Both the position numbers and the translations under genes were made by a program. Below the pieces are notes generated by a model. It was not told the origin of the DNA, made no database searches, and saw only the letters and a program-made list of their open reading frames with translations. A stretch of 51,351 nucleotides of DNA from Russula earlei (lineage: Eukaryota; Basidiomycota; Agaricomycetes; Russulales; Russulaceae), in NCBI GenBank assembly GCA_025769875.1, contig JAGFNK010000378.1, forward strand, positions 1-51,351, given 5' to 3'. This document shows positions 41,592 through 51,351 of this stretch, in pieces (position 1 is the stretch's first letter; every line of letters starts with the position of its first letter).

Positions 41592-44500
41592 CTATGCATT
41601 CATTTCTTGGTCCATATCTAGGCCCAACACCTGTGCCAGTCTCTCCCTGACTTCCTCCATCGAGGCATCCTGAGCTTCCAAGTCCCATTCGAGAAACCGT
41701 TCGCATATAGCCGACGCATGATCCATGTCCAGTTGTTCTTCCTCGGAGATCGCTTCATCCAAAAGCTTCGGCAGCTCGTGCGCGGAAAGCAGCTCTCTGC
41801 CAGCAACAAGAGAAAAGTTTGAGTGGGTCACCGTCAGATCTCTTGAACCTCTCGAGGAGACGTACGTGACGTATTGTGCACGTCGGACGACGTGAGCTGG
41901 AACACCGAATAGCTGCGCGCAGCGTGCCGCGTGCGACTCGAGCGAGAGCCCATTCACCGCCCTGTCTCGCATGCCGTCCGCGGGTGTCCTTCAAGCATCA
42001 CGAGAGTAACAGGAAACCAACCCACCTATAAAGATATGTGATACTTTCCCCCTTAGTTACTATTGTGGAGCTGTCGTCGATGATTTCTCCGCTGCGCGTG
42101 GTAAACATGATCTCCATGTGGATAAAAGTTATGGGCAACTTTTGCGGTTCAAGCGCGCCAGTGGAGAACAGCTCGTGAAAGTGTGTCGTGGCCAGAACCT
42201 TTGGACAGTCGGAACCGCGCGCAAGCAGATGCTTCAAGACTCCAGCAAAGAGGGCCGCACCGTCTGTTATCGGTCAGACGCCGGACCATCACCACGGCAG
42301 GAGGAAGAAGACCCAGAGCAACGGCGACCAAGGCAAAGGGTACGTTAATTACTAAAGGGAAGCGCGCGCGGTCTATGATCAGGGGGATGCACGAGCCTGC
42401 AGCCGCGGTTCCCTTCCCAAACTCGTCTAGTAGGATAAGAGAGCGGGCGGTGGAGTTTCGCAGTGCCAGAGACACCTGGTTGAGGTCGATCATGAAAGCC
42501 GATTGCACCTAAAGCGGGTGAGCGGCGTTGAACCGCAGGGCCCAACGGTATGGCGCAACCGAATTTCAGTTAGCAGTCTATCCTATCTTTGGAATCGATG
42601 TTTGGGATCAATTACTTTGGAGACCGACTCGCGGGTTTGGACACGGGTGAAGACTGGGTGCAATCAGAATCAGAAAGAAGAAAACAGGGACCGCAGTTGC
42701 CGCACACCAGACGCACTCTTATCGACGATGCCGAGCGTCGCGGATTCGGCGGGGACAAAACTGGGCCATGTCATGTCATGATCATATGGGCCTGTGCGCC
42801 CATGCCAAACAGGAAACGTCAGGTGTACACGCACCAGCCAATCTAAGAGTTTTACCTCCGAATCAACGGGCAGGATAAAGTTAGGAAGTTGGAAGCCAAC
42901 TTGTGCCATCAATTGTATCAGGGCAGCCTTTTTCGATTAGCCCAGGACCGCAATCGGGGCTCCAGAAGTTTTTTTCCCGAGATGATTCGAACGAAACGCA
43001 CCTGTTTGAGATAAACACTCTGCACCGCAGACGTTGGTCAGATCGCCGTTCGTGAAAGAGAAACTCGGGGCCTTTTCACCTTTCCACATGCATTGGCACC
43101 TGTGCATATGACTACGCTATTTCCGCGTACGCTTCCTCCAGACACGAGGTCATTGCTTTCACCGCGAACAACCGGATATGAACCAATTCCCGCTCCACCG
43201 ACAATGAGGATGTCATTTGGCACGAACGTGTCAACAACTTGTTCCTGAAGTGGATGACTGTAGAAAATCAGTAGGCGTCTGGACCAAATTATACTGCGGG
43301 ACAGTACTTCTTACCGGCCTTGCTTAATATTAATCACGTTTTCCTCGCTCATCTGAGGCCTTTTATAGTTGTACTGGTTCGTCGCCTCTGCAAAGCAAAG
43401 GAGACAGTCGAGCTCTGCGCAAATATCGCAAGCTTCGTTTATAGCCTCTGCAAATGGAAGGACGCTCTCCGCCAGTTCATGTATGATTTCCAGTTCTCTG
43501 TCTTCCTCATTCATGAGATTCGCGGCCACCTATTCGCCCTTGCGATCTGGAACATACCGATAATTGAGGGATAGAGATCCCCCAAATGCTTGTCGAGATC
43601 TTGGCGCAGGGTCAAACATAACATCCAGCGCATCCGGTTCATTTGGAAACTTACCGTGCATCTTGTCATTTTTTAAATAAACGTGTGATCTGATGAGATC
43701 GTTGGTGGATGTGTGCTTCAGGGAATGAGGGGAACTGACTCAGATGAGAACTAAATGAACAACATGTAGTCCGTAATTAGCTCGGTACATAAATGACACA
43801 CCTGGAATGTCCAGCCGTCTAGAACTTCTATCCCATCTCCGCTTCGCCATTCTTCGAGCATAGGCACGCAGACCAGGAAACCTGCCCTACATGAGAGGGG
43901 CCGAGAGCGTGAGGACGAAGGGTCTGTGGTTTACCCAACTGAGGAAAATATACGACGTTCAGAGATGTGGCATAATCCTGCGGGACAGTTGGGCTGATTC
44001 CTTCCGCAACTTTCGACTATGCCGCATTGACCCAAACCTCTGATCAGAACCCTAATCTGTTTGTGTCGATTCACTCACGAGGACCACATCTATACCGTTG
44101 TATATATGTTTGCGATTGTCCAGCTCTTCATCGATATGTGGGCGGACGCATACACGTTGCAGTAACGTGGATTCTTCCCAGTCAATCTGCAGAAATTTGT
44201 AAATCGGAGCGCCGAATCATACGATGTGCCCGCACGGTTTCATTTACCGCCTTGCCGACTTCTCTGAAAGCCGCGATATCCAAAGAGGTCATCAACTAGG
44301 TGTGTGAAAGTAGTTGATAAATTATGTGAAGAGCGATGAGTGCAGCCTCATGCACACCTTCTTGACAATATCAACCTCTCCGGCCACGCTGAGTTCCCCG
44401 AGCTTGTCTCGAAGCATCGCAGTGTGGAACGTGAACTGTCAAATTCGGTTGGAATGTGATGACGCGATGCACCCATCCGTAGTTCCAATCTTACCTTGAC

Positions 44501-46113
44501 GAGCCCTTGCCAATTTGCGAGGTTAGCTTTTCCCGCTTTCAGCGCGGAGAGAATTCGTGGAATATTCTTAATCCCCCCCAGTTGGCTATGCATCACACTC
44601 GCAATGTCAAGATTTTCGGGACGTGTGAAACACTCTACGGCATCGTGGCGGGCATCAATGACCTTAAAGGAGAGCGAGGGTCGCAGGAGCCATGTCCGAA
44701 GCAAGGAGCGACCCAATGTAGTCTTGGTACTGTCCAGAGTACCTAAAGGTACCCTTGTCAAAGGATCGACAGGAAGGCATAAGGGTAAAAAGCGCACCGA
44801 AGAGTGACAATCCCTCCTTTGTTTTCGTCGAATGGATCGACGCGTGGCTTTCGGTTTCGAATACTTGGAGTGAGCTTACGATACGTGCCGGACATCAATG
44901 AACGGCTTGTCATGCAAAAAAAATGAAGTCTCACAACAGGGCATCGGCATTAATTTGCATGACCTTGTCCCTTTGTGACAGGTCAAGTGAGAGTTGCCAC
45001 CTAGAACAGGAAAGACAATTGGCTTACAAGGACAAGCTCAAGATCCCGCGGACGTCGAGACCTCTGATGCCCTCGGGTTCTAAATCACCAATTGCTTTCT
45101 CTCTCACGAGATAGTCTAGCAAAGCACCCATCGAACCCAGCTAAGGAGTCGTGGGTCGTAAAGACGAACGTCGGAGGAAAAAGCTGCGTTGGACGCACCG
45201 CCAACGGGGACACATCGAGCGTAGCGAAATTGGAAATACGGACTGAGGCGTTCCAGCGTCTTGAGGTGGGGTCACATTCCGAGTTCGGTCTGCGTTGCAT
45301 AAACTCGTAAGCGTTCCTCGGCTCGGTGAGTCCATCCAGGTCAGGAAAATCAGGAATTTCTTCGGAGAGGTCGGAGAGGAGCCCAAGGGACAAGACGTTG
45401 TTGCGCCCTCTCTCTGGTCTGAAGTCCTTCTGCGGGCGTATCTGAAAGAAGCCTCCAGAAGCAGCCACTGTCAAGGGAGATGAGTACAACGGCGCGCACA
45501 TATAACTGTAAATGTGCCACAGGGGGGGGTTCATACCGCGAGTACTGCACAGATCGATAAACCTATCATCGGCCTTAGAGCTAACAAGGAAAATGTCAGG
45601 GGACACCTGATCCAAAACTTGCCGCGGCGCCAGCCAACATATGTGAATATCTGGAACCCTAATAATCTATTCATGGGACTGACGCATCCTGGTCACATCG
45701 AATCCAGCTGTCTCTTGCGTATCTTCGAGCACGTAAATGAGAAAATTCACCGGGTCGTAATATGCGCAGGCGATTTTTTCCCTTTAATAATCATAGCGGG
45801 TTAGATTTGCGCTTTGAGGCGCATATATGCGGATGGTGCGCCTTACGCCGAGTACGTGGCGGCCAGACAAATCTGGGAGTCAGTTGGTGCGGGTGCGCAT
45901 GAGTGAGTCAGATGACAGTGAAACGTGTGGATGCGAGAATGAACCCACTTTGTCGCCGTAGCTGCTCTCATCCGAGTCACCTGGCTCGTCACCGTGCACG
46001 AGGCTGTCTGAATTCCACCGCACTCGCTTCCTCTGTCTGTCGTCAGGGTCTGGAGTGGGGCTATCTGTGGGTACAAGTGGCTCCTGGGCGGTTCCTCGTG
46101 AGGTTCGAGACAT
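41592..46113 (-). CDS. MSH5: Meiotic MutS homolog Msh5
   Basis: Msh5 pairs with Msh4 to stabilise crossover intermediates in meiosis. The gene is cut into many short exons; I resolved only some. Exon 1 starts at 46113 ([12 protein letters not shown]) and ends at 45949. It is followed by [18 protein letters not shown] and [18 protein letters not shown]. Then come the connector and core ([40 protein letters not shown]). The ATPase follows: [14 protein letters not shown] is Walker A, SVYLKQ comes from an 18-nt exon (43019-43002), then [46 protein letters not shown] (Walker B) and [11 protein letters not shown]. No mismatch-reading domain I is evident, as expected for Msh5. No frame break was met in the parts checked. 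Start and stop are firm; several internal junctions are not. Confidence 0.92.
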
Positions 46114-46410
46114 GGTCGAAGGAAGGACAATATGGGGGGCCTGGATGATGACGCGATGTAGCGACACGCGACAGGATTTTTCATGCCACGTGAGCGCCCT
46201 ATTGACCCCACTTCACGGCGCGGTAACTCGGTGAGCGCACGGAATGCACCCGCATGATGTTCCCACTTGAGTCAACACTTAGCGCCGTCAGCGCTGGCAG
46301 TCCGTAGAACAGGTACATAGCCATTGCTTCGACTAGGAAATCAATGACATTATACGAATGAGAATACGCGTACGACAGGCAGCTAGCACCCCAACGCTCT
46401 ATCCCTCGTT

Positions 46411-47775
46411 CTACTTTTTAGGCTTGTCCTTCGCGTCGTCACCCATCACTGTGAAAGAGAAAGTCTATCAATCATAATCCTAAACTGGCTCAGCGCTGCT
46501 GCAGCCTACCGTTCAAGAGGAGGGATTGTGCGTCGAGCATCACCTTGTTCCCGGACTCAGAGAGCAAGGTGGCGATATCTCGGGCAGCTTCCAGTCTTCG
46601 CAGTTGCAAAAATCCCTTGTTATTCCGCATGGCCTCCCCAATCAGCTCAGCGCTCCGCGCCTCACCCTGCGCCCGCACAATAATAGACTGGAGGGGAGGG
46701 GCGATGAGTGTGACAGCGTGTCAAAATGAGATGATAAATGAAATACCTGCTTCTCTTGAATAGCCTGATCTACAAGAAATGCAGCTCGAAGAGCGGTTTG
46801 TTGCGCAATCTTGGGAACATATTAAGGAGAGTTTTCATAGACGGGGTGACGCGTGCCCGTACCTGCTTTGCTTCGACAGCATGTGTGAACTCAGGGGAGA
46901 AGGCTACGTGGGTGATCGAGACGTCGTCCAAGACAAGGTTAAATCGGAGAGCACGGGTAGTGAGGTTCTCCCGCACAAGCCGCGAGACCTGGATCACGGT
47001 ATTCAGCAATTGCATTACGATATAACATAACGGAGGAAAGATTGACCATTTCACGTTGCGTAATGAGCTGACTGGCATTAAACTGCGCCACCACGCTTTT
47101 CAACACCTCGTTCACTATTGAAGGCAGCACGCGCTCGTCGAAATCCTGGCCGAGCTCGCGGTAGATAGTAGGAAGAGCCTGAGGGGATGGCCGAGACAAA
47201 CACGGCATGTGATGTTAACCATTTGTAGGTCTAGAGATTCTCTGAGGTTCTGGAGGAGTTGTTGATGAGGGTCTGTGCCGAACCTTTTGTGCCTGTCAAG
47301 CTGGCGATGCTTCTCGGTTTCGCTCGAATGTCGAATACGATGGGTGTTTCGAACCATGGAATCTAGAGCGGGAGGGAATGCGCGTTAATGTGGACTCAAA
47401 GAGCTCCAAGAACACGAACCCTAAGATGAGTGCCTTCTCCGTACACATTCTCGGTCACTCCATGGAGCCTGTAAACGTCCATCAGAGCCTGTGGAGTTGA
47501 GTGGGCCCTCCAACTCGCACACCTGGTATATTTGATGGCGCGGTGACCACCATCAACTTCATTCATGTCATTCAGTTCGGTATCGAGGACAGTTGGAGAC
47601 GTTCATACCGTTGAACAGGCTTGCATTGAGCGCCAGACCCCCGGCGATGAGCGTAATGACAATCCACCACCTGCGAAGAGGCCTCGTGGGGAGCCTCCCA
47701 AAAAGCCCCCACCGCCTTGACTGGCACGCTGCAACTGCTGGACACCCTGCGAAACGCCTCTTGTTGGTTACTCAT
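46411..47775 (-). CDS. PHB2: Prohibitin-2 with three apparent single-base frameshifts
   Basis: Prohibitin-2 forms rings with prohibitin-1 in the inner mitochondrial membrane. Nine exons (47775-47609, 47556-47523, 47468-47420, 47362-47284, 47230-47047, 46988-46863, 46809-46747, 46687-46510, 46448-46411) give a normal protein of about 306 residues only if three missing bases are allowed. These lie near 47745 (between [10 protein letters not shown] and [13 protein letters not shown]), near 47662 (before [18 protein letters not shown]) and near 47200 (NITCRV to [10 protein letters not shown]). All other junctions are in phase. Diagnostic blocks: [77 protein letters not shown] and [20 protein letters not shown]. 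The product is essential or near-essential in most fungi, so consensus error is the likelier explanation. Divergent from the Ypq gene. Confidence 0.88.
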
Positions 47776-47963
47776 GGTTGTGGTCACGGTACGCGCGCGG
47801 CCGGCTGAACAGATGTCCGGGGCGGCGATTGCCGTGCGAGTCGGCCGCGATGAAAATCGCACATAAGTTATGTGTTGGCGAGTTTCATCGCTACTTGAAG
47901 TTTATCGATGCCATGGAGGACAACATCTACCCTACACTACACACTCTCGCATTGCATTCAACG
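47776..47963. promoter_or_regulatory. Bidirectional promoter between PHB2 and the Ypq gene
   Basis: 188 bp between divergent ATGs, with a CG-rich half near PHB2 (GTACGCGCGCGGCCGG, about 47790-47805) and an AT-richer half near the transporter. An upstream in-frame ATG for the transporter at about 47848 is possible, but its extra residues look non-family. Confidence 0.4.
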
Positions 47964-49151
47964 ATGACTCGCTTTACCGATGCTTTGAGCGGCATTGTAC
48001 GTCATTTTTAGATCGATCTCGCACGTTTTCTTGACAATGTCTCACAGCTTGGTGGATTTCCATCGCAACATGGTAAGGAGCAATGCATCCATGGTAGGCC
48101 TGGGTTGGGCATGAAGTTTCACACCGCACATCTCACGCAGGGTTGTTGTGTACTCACCGGCAAATTTACGAGAACTTCGTCCTCAAATCGGGGGAGGGTC
48201 TCAGCATCGCCTTTGTTGTCATTTGGCTCGCCGGTGACCTGTGCAACCTCCTAGGGGCGAGCATGGCAGGTCTTTGCCGACGGTCATCATTCTAGCCGCA
48301 TATGTGCGTCTCCTCCCCGATCACAGTTCAACGATAACGATAGCCTTGATGTCTCACTTGACAGTATACCTTCTGCGATACGGTCCTTCTCATTCAGATA
48401 TACTACTATCGCTGGATGAATACGGGCACGCTGGCGCGCCCAGAGGTGCAGGGCGTTGGAGATGCTGAAGAAGCGACGCCGCTGCTTACCTCAAATAATA
48501 ATGATGGACAAGTGACCGAAAAGGGACGTTCCCTGAAACGCCACGTATTGGAATACGTCGGCATGATCAATTGCCTCGTTGTAGCTGGCATAGTTGCCTG
48601 GGCCATCAGCGAAAAGGTCCAGGGGATTGATGAACCGCGGCCCGGAGCGATCGTGGAGTGGAGGAGTCAAATGATGGGTTACGCCAGCGCGCTATTGTAC
48701 GGTAAGCCGGATTTTTCGCACCTGGAGCTGGATATCGTTGGCCTGATGGGAGATCGGAAGTGGGTTCACGTGTACCCCAGATATGTGAGTGGATGATAGA
48801 GCGTCAGAGAAGGATAAGACTGAGCGAGGGATGGATGATCAGCGAAAAACTTTGAGACGAAATGTGACGGCCTTTCGCCTGGGTTGTTCATCTTTGGGAT
48901 TATGGGTACTTGACGTACGCGCTGTCGATATGGGTGTCGTCTGGGGAGATGGGACATCTGATCGCCAACGCGAGTTGGTTAGCAGGTGAGTGGAGGGTCA
49001 CTTGTCGCCGGTATGCCGGCAAGGCGTTGAAGTGGAAATTCAGGGAGTACGGGTGACAATGATACTTGATATATTCGTGAGTGTGTGTCAGGCGATTGGT
49101 AGGGCCAAGCTGACGAGGGTGCCAGGTGCTCGGACAATTTTACTACTATAG
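47964..49151 (+). CDS. PQ-loop vacuolar amino-acid transporter (Ypq/PQLC2-like) with five apparent indels
   Basis: Ypq/PQLC2 proteins export cationic amino acids from the vacuole or lysosome. Seven exons (47964-47996, 48048-48072, 48141-48303, 48365-48701, 48761-48784, 48843-48985, 49044-49151) have good splice sites, but five single-base corrections are needed. A base is missing near 48052 (LGWISIAT), extra near 48160 (SPQIYENF), missing near 48273 (AGLLPTVI), missing near 48908 (GNLTYALSI) and extra near 49052 (GSTVTM). With them, both PQ motifs appear: VVVYSPQIYENFVLKSGEGL and VGSRVPQI. WLAGDLCNLLGA, DTVLLIQIYYYRWM and YALSIWVSSGEMGHLIANAS also fit a seven-helix PQ-loop protein. The loop between the halves is acidic. 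It is either a sequence-error patch or a decaying gene; the neighbour PHB2 shows the same. Confidence 0.78.
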
Positions 49152-49519
49152 ACGGAAGGGAGGGTAGCGACGGGGCCAGCCGGGCTTGGGGAAATCGAAG
49201 CGAGGGGACGACATCGAACTTTGTTCTAATCTGCCTCGTTCCCAGACTCGTGTTCCTCCTGTCCCGTCCATTTTGCCGCCGCGGTGCACGTTGCAGCTCT
49301 CCCCTAGCGCGCCGCCCCCCGATCCTGGGCACGCTGTCCGCCTCGTGCGTGCCATAAATCACTACACATGCAATGCCATCCATCATCGTGAGAGATGTCC
49401 TTGGGTCGAGTAACCGATCTCTTAAAACCCTCCCTCCCGCTATCCCCTCTCACTTTTCTCCACAATAATGTCTGTCCCTCCCACACTCTGATCTTTCCCC
49501 TCCCCCCTCCGTCCCCGTT

Positions 49520-49526
49520 TATAAAT
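49520..49526 (+). promoter_or_regulatory. TATA box of the right-end F-box gene
   Basis: TATAAAT lies 63 bp before the ATG at 49589, after a C/T-rich stretch (about 49495-49519). Position and context fit a core promoter. Confidence 0.6.
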
Positions 49527-49588
49527 CCCTCCCTCGAGGTCTCCCACCGTCCACCTCCACATCATTTCGACCCCATCCATTCGACCCC

Positions 49589-51351
49589 ATGTCTCGCTCA
49601 CCAGTCATTTATCCCCCCTTTTCTTCTTCGCCTCTCGGCGCAGCATTCGCCCCTCCGCCCAGGGAAGACCTAGCGCCACCGAGAGTGACGTCTAAGGTTT
49701 CGGCGTCTCACTCAACTCAGATCGACCCAATCTCGCACTCTATCCGTCCTCCCCGCAAAATGAGAGTTCCGGCAGACTTTTTCATCCGACCAGCCGGTAC
49801 CACCAGCGTGTCGCTGGGCAGAGGGTCTGGCGCATCTGTTGCGCGCGACTATGCATCCTATGATATCCACCCTCCACAATCGAGCCACACGCGCCGTGGC
49901 ACTTCACCGGACACTTCCATTCCGGATCTCCGTGAGGCGCTCTCCACCCTCGAATCAAAGATGGCATCCCTCATGAGTGAGCGCGAGCGACTCGAAAGAA
50001 GCCTCGAACAGGCCGTGCGCCTCCAGGCTCCTATCCAACGCCTCCCGAGCGAACTCTTGGCCTCGATATTCACCATTGGCGTCTTGGGTGCAGAGGAAGA
50101 GGACACCCTCATGCTCTCCAGCATCGTCCTCGTCTGTCGATACTGGGCAGACGTTGCGATCAATACCCCCACCCTCTGGTCCCGCGTCGTGGTGAGCAAT
50201 CACGTCTCCCTGGACAAGGCCCGCCGCCGGTTGTCACGCTCAAAATCAGTACCCCTTCACGTCGACATCAACTTCAGCCCGCAAATGGACGGCAGGGGTG
50301 GGACGACCGAGACGATTATCCATGCCATGGACATCTTATACCCATCCATCTGGAGGTGGAAATCCTTCCATCTGTCCGTGCCCACCCGACCTCAGGCGCA
50401 CGCTGCGTTATCGCGTTGCAGGGAGAAGGCCCCCATGCTCCAAGTCTTGGAGATCCGCGTGTTCAATTCCATGCAGGATGATCACTACTCTCCTGCTCCG
50501 CTCCCGTTATTCGACGGTCACTTCCCTCGGTTGCAAGTCTGTTCGTTCAACTCGTTCAACTTTGGGTGGGACCTCAGCATGATTCGTGGCCTGCGAGTTT
50601 TGGAGCTAGGTGGCTATTGGAACCGCCTTGCGCCACCAGTGAACGTCATCCTCGACATTTTGCGTGCATCCCCGCAGTTGGAAGAGCTCTCCTTGCGGAA
50701 CATGTCCGACGTCGATCCCGAGACGTGTGCCATGTATGAGCATGAACCGCATCTCGACAAACGTTTCCCGTCACACATGATCCAGTTACCACGGCTTACC
50801 AAAATGACGCTTCACTACGCGGGTATCCAGCGCACGCGGACGATTCTTAGCCAACTCGCGTTCCCCGCTCTCGAGAAGGTCGCGCTGTGCTACATGGACA
50901 ATGTCACGAGTTTGCTCGATCACCTGAAGCGGCAGTCGCTGACCTCGCTGCCACTCCAACATCTAAGAATCGAGGCATCCTTTTTCGGCGAGCTCGAGTT
51001 GGTCAAGCTCCTCACTCGGACGTCCTCGCTGACGACGTTGGAACTTGTGGACGTGGAGGACGCCTCGTCGGGTCTGATCAAGGTGCGTGTGACCTCCGCT
51101 GCTTCAGAAGTCAACTAGTTCAACCCCGCGTTGACAGAGCCTTTCTGCTCCGAAAACAACTACGACCTGGATTTGCCCCAAACTGGAGACCTTGAATCTC
51201 GATGGATGCACGACGCTCGACTGGGATTCGCTGCGGACGTTCGTCGAGTCCCGTCTACCCGCGCACGTCCGAGCGTACCCGCGGCAAGCTATTCCGCCGA
51301 TGCTCACCCTACCCACGCCAACATCCTACTCTGCGCTCACCACCACTTTCT
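49589..51351 (+). CDS. F-box/LRR-like protein, runs off the window
   Basis: Exon 1 (49589-51082) and the start of exon 2 (from 51138) join in phase across a 55-bp intron; the gene continues past the window end. The first 110 residues are Pro/Ser-rich and disordered. A coiled coil follows (ALSTLESKMASLMSERERLE), leading into an F-box (QRLPSELLASIFTIGVLGAE, VCRYWADVAINTPTLWSRVV). The rest is leucine-rich and repeat-like (LRVLELGGYWNRL, LEELSLRNMSDV, LTKMTLHYAGI, LTTLELVDVEDASSG, then LETLNLDGCTTLDWDSLR). This coiled-coil/F-box/LRR layout is the expanded F-box family of Agaricomycetes, generally taken as SCF substrate adaptors. Target unknown. Confidence 0.88.

Noticed and set aside
40966..41706. 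246-codon minus-strand frame overlapping the phosphate carrier
   Set aside because: Antisense of conserved carrier exons, with no motif of its own.
1..51351. tRNA, rRNA or CRISPR features
   Set aside because: GTTCGA-type words were checked (for example near 2993, 5712 and 32529), but none lies in a cloverleaf context. No spaced direct repeats of the CRISPR kind exist.

Overview
The window looks like nuclear DNA of an Agaricomycete-type basidiomycete. Genes are split by many short introns (about 45-125 bp, mostly 50-60), with GT-AG and a few GC-AG borders. Intergenic gaps are short, both strands are used, F-box/LRR proteins are present, and the conserved proteins (Gut2, Wss1, Nca2, Vps37, Rrp40, Eaf6, Rpt5, Mir1, Msh5, Phb2, Ypq) are eukaryotic and fungal in style. 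No rRNA, tRNA or CRISPR array was seen. Most gene models were joined by hand from the sequence; where I checked codon phase across every splice junction I say so.

Left part (1-10.2 kb): CpG-poor repeat-like DNA with a strong hairpin, then a SPRY-domain protein (-), a SAM methyltransferase (+) with two GC-AG introns, an unrecognised Pro/Ala-rich protein (-) whose reading frame appears broken, and a complete, young-looking 2.76-kb pogo/Fot-type DNA transposon with 43-bp terminal inverted repeats and a TA target duplication.

Housekeeping block (10.5-28.1 kb): GUT2 (FAD glycerol-3-phosphate dehydrogenase), an aldo/keto reductase, an acyl-CoA/4-coumarate-CoA-ligase-like enzyme, a Wss1-type DNA-protein-crosslink protease, NCA2, VPS37 (ESCRT-I), RRP40 (exosome), EAF6 (NuA4) and RPT5 (proteasome base). 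VPS37/RRP40 and EAF6/RPT5 are head-to-head pairs with about 160 bp between start codons.

Transposon graveyard (28.1-36.6 kb): a decayed pogo-like transposase, a decayed hAT-type element with imperfect terminal repeats, a 524-bp solo LTR nested in it (TG...CA ends, 5-bp TTTGA duplication), a roughly 166-bp tandem repeat and an (ATC)n microsatellite. This DNA is strongly depleted in CpG compared with the intact pogo element.

Right part (37.1-51.35 kb): a small orphan gene, a TPR/F-box/LRR protein (Dia2/Pof3 architecture), the mitochondrial phosphate carrier, MSH5, PHB2, a Ypq/PQ-loop transporter and an F-box protein running off the edge. PHB2 and the Ypq gene, next to each other, need eight single-base corrections to read through. 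This is most simply a patch of consensus error, otherwise a decaying segment.

I did not find a new multi-gene system. The most unusual signals are very small exons (down to 6 nt), GC-AG introns in conserved genes, and the clustered indels.
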